From Lysobacteraceae bacterium (lineage in GTDB: Bacteria > Pseudomonadota > Gammaproteobacteria > Xanthomonadales > Xanthomonadaceae), in contig JAUXUI010000057.1 in NCBI GenBank assembly GCA_030681035.1, positions 1-45,125 of the forward strand: a DNA stretch of 45,125 bases, given 5' to 3'. Every line of letters begins with the position of its first letter. The first letter of the stretch is position 1. The position numbers and the translations under genes were made by a program. This document shows, piece by piece, positions 34,778-41,741 of the stretch. The notes under the pieces were generated by a model. That model made no database searches, was not told the origin of the DNA, and worked only from the letters and a program-made list of their open reading frames with translations.

Positions 34778-34809
34778 CACGATGCCGTGGAAGATCAGTG
34801 AACGTCCCC

Positions 34810-34862
34810 TGTAGGAGCCCACCCTGTGGGCGACCGTAATTTATGGGCGACCGTAATTTATG
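34810..34862. repeat. REP element plus short tandem duplication
   Basis: TGTAGGAGCCCACCCTGTGG runs into two tandem copies of GGGCGACCGTAATTTAT. It lies directly after the histidine kinase gene, three bases from its stop codon, so it is a probable transcript-end structure. It is a single, unpaired REP copy. Confidence 0.75.
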
Positions 34863-34865
34863 GTG

Positions 34866-36512
34866 TCAGGCAGCTCGCTGCGGCGGTTTGTCCGTTGCCG
34901 GGCGGTGGATCAGCACGTGGTGGCGGGTGCCGCCGGGGCCGGGCTCATAGCGGTAATCACCACCCAGTGCCAGTACCCGGCTGCGGATGCCGGCAAGCCC
35001 CAGGCCGCTGTTGGCAGGTGCTTTTCCGGGTTCGGCATCGCCATCGCCATCATCGGCCAATTCGAGTTCAACCCACAGCCAGCGCCCATCGTGTACCCGC
35101 TGCACGGACAGATCGAGAATGAATAGGCGCGCTCGCGCGTGGCGCACGCTATTGGTTACAGCCTCTTGGCACACTCGATAAATTGCGGTGGTGGTGTCCT
35201 CATCGAGGCTGTCCACATCACCCTGAAAGCGGGAGCGGTAATCCAGGCCGGCGTCTTCGGCCAGTTCGCGCAACGGGCCTTCCGCCAGTGCGCGGCGCAG
35301 GCCGTAGTTGTCGAGCACCAGCGGCCGCAATTGGCGCAGCGCGCGGTGCAGGCTGTCGTGCAGCGTACGCACTTGTTCGCGCAGTGCGTGCAGCATATGT
35401 CGCGTCGCCGATTCATCGCAGCTGCGCTCCGCCAGTGCAACGCGGGTGGCAACCGCAGTGATGCTTTGCCCCAGTTCATCGTGCAGTTCAGCAGCCAGTT
35501 CGCGCTGACCCTGTTCCTGCAAACGGGTGAGTTGCTGCGCCATGGCGCGCAACTCGCCTGCCAGATCGTGCAGGGTTTCGTTTTTATGCAGCAGTTCGCG
35601 GTTGCGCTGTGCCAGCAGCCAATGGCTTTCGCGCAGCGCACTGATCGCCGCGCCCAGCATCAAGGTGCCTATACCAATCGCCACCAAGGCCAGTTGAATG
35701 GCTGGCACCGCGAGTTCAAGGCCCAAGCGGTGGCCGATTTCCAGCATGATGCCGACAATCGGCAGTGCCAGTGCAGCGCCCGAGCAGCCGTGACGAAACG
35801 CGAGATAGAGCAGTGGCCCGAAGCTGAGCAGGAAGCCAATAGGCGCCATGCGCGGTGCGATGTAGGTGAGCACCGCTGCGCCGAGCAGGATCGGCATCAG
35901 GTAGAGCGCAATATCGCGTAGTGCGGCGCGCTGTGCGGCACTGGCAATGCCACGCCGCGTCAGCAGCACCATGGCTGGAGCCAACATCAATACGCCGATC
36001 AGATCACCCAGCATGAACTCGAAACTGCCGGCAACCAGGTCGCCACGCGCGTTCGACAACGGGTGGAAGCGTGCCAGCCACGGCGCCAGCAACAACGCGC
36101 CAAGCAGGGCTGCGGCCAGCAAGCGCGCCATCACCAGCGGTGCGCTCAGGCCAAGGTCGTGCTGCATCGGCCGCAATACGTAAACCGCCAGCGCGTAGCA
36201 AGGCCACGGCAGCAGCAGGGAAATCCACAGGTCGATCTGGCCGGGGTCGTAACCGTGCCATAGGCTCAACGCCAGCAAGGCCAGCCATTCAACCAGCATC
36301 AGCCTCAGCCAGAGCCGGCGCGGCGCCACCCACATCACGCCGAGGCGCAAGCCAGCCGGGAGATACCACAGGTTGCGCGCCAGCGGCCAAAGCACGATCA
36401 ACCCGACAAAATACAGCACAAGCCACACGTAGGGCTTGACGACAAGGCCCGGCTCGCGCTCTGCTGTAGCCGTGAGTTCTGTTGCCGCCAACGATGTGCC
36501 CCGGTCAGTCAT
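34866..36512 (-). CDS. Membrane sensor histidine kinase (MASE1-like sensor, HisKA_3)
   Basis: 548 residues. About eight membrane segments fill residues 25-300 in a MASE1-like pattern (PYVWLVLYFVGLIVLWPLAR at the start), followed by a coiled-coil stretch. The phosphoacceptor His is in RELAAELHDELGQSITAVAT (about residue 365), the N-box is VCQEAVTNSVRHARARLF and the G-box is GLGLAGIRSRVLALGG. It belongs to the NarX/UhpB group. Start ATG 36512 overlaps the start codon of the divergent response-regulator gene within one CATG. No better downstream start precedes the first membrane helix apart from a TTG at codon 8. The signal sensed is unknown. Confidence 0.88.
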   Translation of the reverse strand: MTDRGTSLAATELTATAEREPGLVVKPYVWLVLYFVGLIVLWPLARNLWYLPAGLRLGVMWVAPRRLWLRLMLVEWLALLALSLWHGYDPGQIDLWISLLLPWPCYALAVYVLRPMQHDLGLSAPLVMARLLAAALLGALLLAPWLARFHPLSNARGDLVAGSFEFMLGDLIGVLMLAPAMVLLTRRGIASAAQRAALRDIALYLMPILLGAAVLTYIAPRMAPIGFLLSFGPLLYLAFRHGCSGAALALPIVGIMLEIGHRLGLELAVPAIQLALVAIGIGTLMLGAAISALRESHWLLAQRNRELLHKNETLHDLAGELRAMAQQLTRLQEQGQRELAAELHDELGQSITAVATRVALAERSCDESATRHMLHALREQVRTLHDSLHRALRQLRPLVLDNYGLRRALAEGPLRELAEDAGLDYRSRFQGDVDSLDEDTTTAIYRVCQEAVTNSVRHARARLFILDLSVQRVHDGRWLWVELELADDGDGDAEPGKAPANSGLGLAGIRSRVLALGGDYRYEPGPGGTRHHVLIHRPATDKPPQRAA

Positions 36513-37125
36513 GACCCATGCCCGTGTCGCCTTGTGCGAGGACCACGCCATTGTGCGCGAAGGTTTCCGCCAGTTGATCAACAGCCTGCGCGGGTATCGG
36601 GTGGAGCGCGAGTTCGGCAGCATGGCCGAAGTGGTGGCCGACGGCGCGCTCGATGGCATTGATTTGCTGATATTGGATCTGTCGCTGCCCGACGGCAACG
36701 GCATGGATGTGCTGGATATATTGCATGTGCGCAAGGTCGCACCGCTGGTGCTGGTGTTGTCGATGCACGATGCACCGGCCTTTGTACACGACGCACTGGC
36801 GCGTGGCGCTGCCGGTTTTTTGAGTAAACGCGCGGCGGCTGAAGCCTTGCCCGACGCGTTGGCGGCGGTTGCGCGCGGCGAACGCTATACCGGCGACAAC
36901 AAGCAACCGGCCCTGCGCGAGGATCCGCTGGCCACGCTGACCCCGCGTGAGCACGCGGTGTTGCTGCAGACGGTGATGGGGCGGCGACCGGCCGAGATTG
37001 GCGAGGCCTTGGGTGTTCACGTCAAGACGGTCTATGCGCACCGGCTGAGCCTGATGACCAAGCTCAGCGCCCGCAACCCGATGGATCTGTACCGGATCGC
37101 CCGCCAGCACGGGCTGATCTCCTGA
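36511..37125 (+). CDS. NarL/UhpA-type response regulator
   Basis: 204 residues. A receiver domain with RVALCEDHAIVREGFRQLIN (acidic pocket ED), the phosphoacceptor Asp in LLILDLSLPDGNGMDVLD (about residue 54), the Ser in VLSMHDAP, and the Lys in GFLSKRAAAEALPDAL. The C-terminal LuxR-type HTH reads LTPREHAVLLQTVMGRRPAE, then VKTVYAHRLSLMTKLSARNP. It is the obvious partner of the divergent kinase. The receiver begins almost at once after ATG 36511, so a later start is impossible; an in-frame ATG at 36436 lies inside the kinase gene. No clear ribosome site precedes 36511. Confidence 0.92.
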   Translation: MTHARVALCEDHAIVREGFRQLINSLRGYRVEREFGSMAEVVADGALDGIDLLILDLSLPDGNGMDVLDILHVRKVAPLVLVLSMHDAPAFVHDALARGAAGFLSKRAAAEALPDALAAVARGERYTGDNKQPALREDPLATLTPREHAVLLQTVMGRRPAEIGEALGVHVKTVYAHRLSLMTKLSARNPMDLYRIARQHGLIS

Positions 37126-37588
37126 CAAGGGTTGGTACTTGTACGCATCAATTGCGGCATGCGGCGCATACGGCCATTCCCCGAGTGCTGTGTTCGCTGC
37201 ACTGTATGTGCAGCGCATCATGCCGGGTAAACCACCGCAAGCCGTTTCGACCTGAATCTTGTGAGGTGTCTGACAACGGGCGGCACTGCTTTGAAGTGCC
37301 GGCATCATCAAGCACGCCATAAAGATGCCATCCATGGCGGTGGGGGCGGGGGCCCCGGGTCCTTGGCGTAATGTGGGTTCCACGCTCCCCAACACCGCGC
37401 CGTGACAAGATTACCTATTCAAGCCTGTTTTGTGAATTAGACAAATTCTCAATCTGCCTGAACGCATCACACTTTCTCGTACACGGGCAGAACAGCTATA
37501 CTTTTGCGTTCAGGCATCAGGTAACTGGCGCCATCGAGGCAAATCCACGACTCTTTAACTGCGGGCCACTGGCCTTACAGGTGCGGCT
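37126..37588. other. Gene-free region with a possible promoter for the cytochrome gene
   Basis: 463 bp with no supported gene. TATACT at 37497-37502 is a fair -10 candidate, with a weak TTCTCG 17 bp upstream as -35, about 90 bp before the cytochrome start. The segment is less GC-rich than its flanks around 37410-37510. No tRNA, repeat or hairpin terminator is evident. Confidence 0.35.
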
Positions 37589-38104
37589 GTGAATACACAA
37601 GATATGGCGTTCTTGAAAAAGTTTTCCCTGATCATTGCCGCTTTGGCGTTGCTGACACTGGTGTTGATCGTGTTCGCGCATTACCTGCATGGTACCGTCC
37701 CGCCAGAAGTGAACCCACAGGCCGAGGCGCGCTTGCTTCAGCGTTTGCAACCGGCGGGTGCGGTTTACGCGGGTGATACCGGCGCTGCGGCGATGGCTGC
37801 TGCGGCCGACGCGGCGCGCAATGCCGCTGCCTCGCAAGTGGCTTACGGCGGAACACTTGATGGCGCGGTCATTTACAACACGCTGTGCAGCGCTTGCCAC
37901 GGTAGCGGCGTCGCGGGTGCGCCCAAGCTCGAAAAGGCCGCATGGGCGGCGCGGGTTGCGCAAGGCACCGACACCGTAGTCAAGCATGCGATTGAAGGCT
38001 ATCAGGGCGCTGCCGGAGTGATGCCGGCACGTGGCGGCAATCCGGCGTTGAGCGACGAACAAGTGCGTGCGACCGTGACTTGGATGCTCGAAAACCTCAA
38101 GTAA
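37589..38104 (+). CDS. Membrane-anchored c-type cytochrome
   Basis: 171 residues. One N-terminal membrane anchor (KKFSLIIAALALLTLVLIVF), an Ala-rich linker, then a single haem-c domain with CSACHGSGVAGAPKL (CxxCH) and the axial-ligand Met in GAAGVMPARGGNPALSDEQV. This is the cytochrome c5 pattern, facing the periplasm. GTG 37589 has ACAGG upstream; ATG 37604 is an alternative that leaves the anchor intact. It could pass electrons to a terminal oxidase. It lies next to, but convergent with, the sulfite dehydrogenase operon, so a link to that enzyme is only a suggestion. Confidence 0.9.
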   Translation: MNTQDMAFLKKFSLIIAALALLTLVLIVFAHYLHGTVPPEVNPQAEARLLQRLQPAGAVYAGDTGAAAMAAAADAARNAAASQVAYGGTLDGAVIYNTLCSACHGSGVAGAPKLEKAAWAARVAQGTDTVVKHAIEGYQGAAGVMPARGGNPALSDEQVRATVTWMLENLK

Positions 38105-38124
38105 CCCGGTTAGTGTCGTGCAAT

Positions 38125-38194
38125 GTCGCCCACAGGGTGGGCTCCTACCGGTGAGCGCAATCGTTTTTTTGTAGGAGCCCACCCTGTGGGCGAC
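38125..38194. repeat. Paired REP element between convergent genes
   Basis: GTCGCCCACAGGGTGGGCTC and an inverted TGTAGGAGCCCACCCTGTGG copy about 20 bp apart, with TTTTTTT between the two. It lies between the 3' ends of the cytochrome gene and soeC. Confidence 0.85.
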
Positions 38195-38240
38195 GGCGTG
38201 TTGCGCTGAAGTAACCCGGAATGCGCCGAGGCGGCTGGCC

Positions 38241-39167
38241 TCACGGGTAATAACGCATCACCACATGCCGGGCTTCGGCAAAAAACAGCCAGCGTTCGAT
38301 GATGGTGCCGAACAACAGTGCTACCGCCGCCGCCAGCAGGCTGCTGAGCGGCGCCTGACGGGTGCTGATCAATAACGCCAGCAACGGCAGCGCCACACTC
38401 ATCGTGATCGCCGCCAAGCGCAATACCCGCGCGTGCTTGCGTGCCAGTACGAAGCCCATCTCGCGGGTTATGAAGCTTTGCTCGGTATGCGGCCGCTCGA
38501 ACCCGCGAATGTCGCTGCCGGCGGCCAGGCCGACGGCACTGGCACGCTCGGGCGCCTGTTTCGCAGCGTTCAACGCCAGCCAATAGCTGAGCTTCAGGCC
38601 GGCCAGAGCAATAAAGCCGATGCCAGCAACGTACAGTGCCATTGTTGGCGCTCGCCAGCCGGTCAATGCCAGCAGGCTCATCACCAGAAGGCCACCACTG
38701 AGCAGTGAATACAGCAAATACACCGGCAACACACGCCAGTCGTGCCAGGCCGGGATGGTGCGCAGCGAGGCGTAGATCATCGCAGTGGCGCTCACCGTCG
38801 CCAACGCAGTCAGTGCCAGCAGCGCGCCCAGGGCCTGCGCCGGCAGCGACAGTGCGCCGAACCAGATCAACGACATCAGGCTCAGTGCTGGGGCATAGCA
38901 GGTAACCGCCAGCACGCCCTCACGCGATAGCCATGAGCTTTGCCACTGGCTCAACGCACGCCAGGCCCTTGCCGGTTTGCCCAGATGCAGCAGCGAGCTG
39001 AGCAGGCCGATGCTGACCAGTGCCAGCGCCAGCAAGAACAGTATCAGTGCGAACTCGCGGCTCAATGGCAGCGGTTGCCATGCGTAATGCAGGCCAAGCC
39101 AGAACAGCATGCCGTAGCCAGCGCCAGAGAGTGTGGTGAAAAAAATGACGGAAAATGCTGGCCTCAT
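38241..39167 (-). CDS. soeC: DmsC-type membrane anchor subunit (SoeC-like)
   Basis: 308 residues with about eight membrane helices. The opening MRPAFSVIFFTTLSGAGYGM, then HLGKPARAWRALSQWQSSWL, followed by SREGVLA, matches the DmsC anchor family, which holds molybdoenzymes at the membrane and passes electrons to or from quinone. It is last in an operon with an iron-sulfur subunit and a SoeA-like catalytic subunit, which favours SoeC of the cytoplasmic sulfite dehydrogenase. A DMSO-reductase-like complex is the main alternative. Confidence 0.85.
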   Translation of the reverse strand: MRPAFSVIFFTTLSGAGYGMLFWLGLHYAWQPLPLSREFALILFLLALALVSIGLLSSLLHLGKPARAWRALSQWQSSWLSREGVLAVTCYAPALSLMSLIWFGALSLPAQALGALLALTALATVSATAMIYASLRTIPAWHDWRVLPVYLLYSLLSGGLLVMSLLALTGWRAPTMALYVAGIGFIALAGLKLSYWLALNAAKQAPERASAVGLAAGSDIRGFERPHTEQSFITREMGFVLARKHARVLRLAAITMSVALPLLALLISTRQAPLSSLLAAAVALLFGTIIERWLFFAEARHVVMRYYP

Positions 39168-39204
39168 AACGCCTTCAAACGCAATTGTGGGTGCTTGGCG
39201 GCCA

Positions 39205-39954
39205 TCAGCGACTCAATACGCGATCAAGCCAGCGCAGCAGTGGCGGCAATGCCTGGGTATCCAGTGTTTCGGTCGCAATTGCGGCATTGCCCGCGCCGCG
39301 TCGTGGCCGTGGCGGCAGGTATTTGTTGGTTGGCCGATAACCGAGTTCCGCCATCAGATTGACGCCGCCACGTTCAGCCACCAGTTGCGACACGGCAGAA
39401 TCGGGGTCGCCCAGATCACCAAAATGGCGTGCCCGCGTTGGGCAGGCCTGCACGCACGCCGGCACCCGCTCGGCTTCGTCAAGCTGCTCGTTGTAGATGC
39501 GATCCACGCACAGGGTGCATTTTTTGACCACCCCCTCCACTTCTGAATATTCACGCGCGCCGTAAGGGCAGGCCCAGGTACACAGCTTGCAACCGATGCA
39601 TTTGTCCTCATCGACCAGCACGATGCCATCCTCGGCGCGCTTGTAACTGGCGCCCGTGGGGCAGACGGTGACGCAGGCTGGTTCGGCGCAATGCAGGCAA
39701 CTGCGCGGAAAGTGCAGGGTGGTTGCCGGCTGCCCGCGAACAGGGTCGGCAGCCACCTCGTAGCTGTGTACGCGATTGAGCCAGACCCCGTCGGGCGCTT
39801 TGCCATAAGGGTCGGTGTCGCTCAGCGGGCCGCCGCTGCCACTGGCATTCCATTCCTTGCAGGCGACCGCGCAGGCATGGCAACCGACACAGGTGTCGAG
39901 GTCAATCACCAGGCCAAGCTGTCGTTTGCCGGGCTGTTTGGGTAGGTCGGTCAT
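39205..39954 (-). CDS. soeB: Four-cluster 4Fe-4S ferredoxin subunit (SoeB-like)
   Basis: 249 residues. Cysteine groups are visible in order: CVGCHACAVACKEWN, CLHCAEPACVTVCPTGA, CIGCKLCTWACPYGARE, and CTLCVDRIYNEQLDEAERVP followed by ACVQACP, the DmsB/PsrB/SoeB pattern for four [4Fe-4S] clusters. It would carry electrons from the molybdopterin subunit to the membrane anchor. No Tat signal is seen, in line with a cytoplasmic complex. ATG 39954 (MTDLPKQPGKRQLGLVIDLD) is used; the longer open frame runs into the permease gene. It starts 5 bp after the true end of the permease frame. Confidence 0.92.
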   Translation of the reverse strand: MTDLPKQPGKRQLGLVIDLDTCVGCHACAVACKEWNASGSGGPLSDTDPYGKAPDGVWLNRVHSYEVAADPVRGQPATTLHFPRSCLHCAEPACVTVCPTGASYKRAEDGIVLVDEDKCIGCKLCTWACPYGAREYSEVEGVVKKCTLCVDRIYNEQLDEAERVPACVQACPTRARHFGDLGDPDSAVSQLVAERGGVNLMAELGYRPTNKYLPPRPRRGAGNAAIATETLDTQALPPLLRWLDRVLSR

Positions 39955-39959
39955 GGCAG

Positions 39960-41728
39960 TCAGAACGGGAAAAAGCGGGGAATGAAAAACACCGCCAGCG
40001 CCCAGAACAGCAGATTGAGCGGGATGCCGATTTTCATGAAATCGGTGAAGCGGTAGTTGCCGGCGTTGTAGACCATGGTGTTGGTCTGATAACCGATTGG
40101 CGTGGCAAAACTGGTGGAGATGCCGCAAACAATACCGCAATCAGGAACGGGGTTGGGCTCAGGCCCATCGCCAGTGCGGTGGAATAGGCGATCGGCGTGA
40201 TCAACACGGCAGTGGCGTTGTTGCTCATCAGCTCGGTCAGCACCGCGGTCAGCAGGTAGACCGCGGCGAGCACCGCCAGCGGCCCGAAATCACCGACGAA
40301 ACCGAGCAGATGGCCGGCGATGAATTGCGCGAGGCCGGATTTTTGCATCGCAATCCCGAGCGGGATCACCCCGGCCAGCAGCATGATTACGCGCCAATCG
40401 ATCGATTCGTAGGCGGCGTTGTTGTCGATGCAGCGGGTTGCCACCAGCGCGATGCAGCCAAGGATCGCCGAGGCCACCAGCGGCAGCCAGCCGAGTGCGG
40501 CGACGGTCATCACCGTGGCCATGATCGCGATGGTCAGCAACGCCTGGCGTGGCAGAAACACCCGGTGCTCGCGTGCCGACAGCACCAGCAGCGCCGGGTT
40601 GCGCCGCAGCGACGGCAACTCATTGCCCGGTGCGCGCAGCAGCAGCACATCACCCACGCGCAGGTTTACATCGCGCAGTTTGCTGCGCAATACGTCGCCG
40701 CGACGGTGGATCGCCAGAATCGCCGAACGGTAGTGCCAATGACATTCCGGCGACACCAGCGTGTGGCCGACCAGCGCCGAGCCCGGCGCGATCATCACTT
40801 CGGCCATCACCGCGCGGGCGTTACCGTCATCGGGTTCCATCGGCTGGAAATCCGGCGCGGCCTGCAACCGGTTCTTGTCGATCAACTCGCTGATGCGGCT
40901 CCAGTCGCCACGCACGATCAACAGGTCATCGCTGCGAATGGTCTCGGCGCGTGGTTGCGCCACGGCCGTGTCATTGCGCAACAGTTCCAGCACGTAGACG
41001 CCATAACGCTCGCCCAGCTTGGCATCGGCAACGCTGCTGCCGATCAGTGGCGAGGTTGCAGGCACCCGCAGTTCAGTGATGTATTTGCCAAGCTGATCGC
41101 TGTCGTCCGGATCACTGCTGTGTGAGTGTGGCAGCAGCCAGCGCTGCACCAGCAAAATATAGACGAAGCCGGCGGCCAGCATGATCAGGCCCAGCTTGGT
41201 GAACTCGAACAGGCCAAAGCCGGGGTGGCCCAGATTGCGCGCCAGCGAGTTGACCAGCAGATTGGTCGAGGTGCCAACCAGCGTACATACCCCGGCCATT
41301 TGCGCGGCGTACGACATTGGAATCAGCAGTTGCGAGGCCGGGATGCGATTGGCCGCCGTGGTGGCCAGCACCACCGGCAGGAACACCGCCACCGCCGCAG
41401 TGTTGTTGATGAATGCGGACAACAGGCCAACCAGCACCATCACCAGTAATGTCATCGGCAGCGGCCTGCGCACCCGCGCGATCAGGCGCCCCATCGCATG
41501 TACCACACCGCTGGCTGACAGCCCGCTGCTGAGCACGAACATCGCGGCCACGGTGATGGTGGCCGGGCTGCTGAAGCCCGAAACTGCCTCCGCCGGCGTC
41601 ACCAGTTGCAGCACCAGCAGGCTGGCCAGTATCAGCAAGGCGACGACATCGCTGGGCAGCTTTTCGCTGACGAACAGCCAAACCGCGATCACGATCACCG
41701 CCAATGTCAGGATGGCATCGATGCCCAT
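39960..41728 (-). CDS. SLC13-family permease with TrkA-C domains, frameshifted near the 3' end
   Basis: The main frame (41728 down to 40034) encodes 564 residues: membrane helices, two cytoplasmic TrkA-C/RCK-C domains (about residues 210-390), then more helices. Near 40110-40140 the frame is broken. After PTPFLIAVLFAAS it reads an unrelated tail (PPVLPRQSVIRPTPWSTT), while another minus-strand frame continues STSFATPIGYQTNTMVYNAG, then YRFTDFMKIGIPLN, down to a TGA at 39960-39962, which is the expected family C-terminus. The cause is a net +2 (GA in GGTGGAGATGCC) or -1 change, or a base-call error. Such transporters move sulfate or other anions. It lies between soeA and soeB, so sulfate or sulfite transport is inferred. 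Confidence 0.8.
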
Positions 41729-41741
41729 GCGCTCGGCCCCG

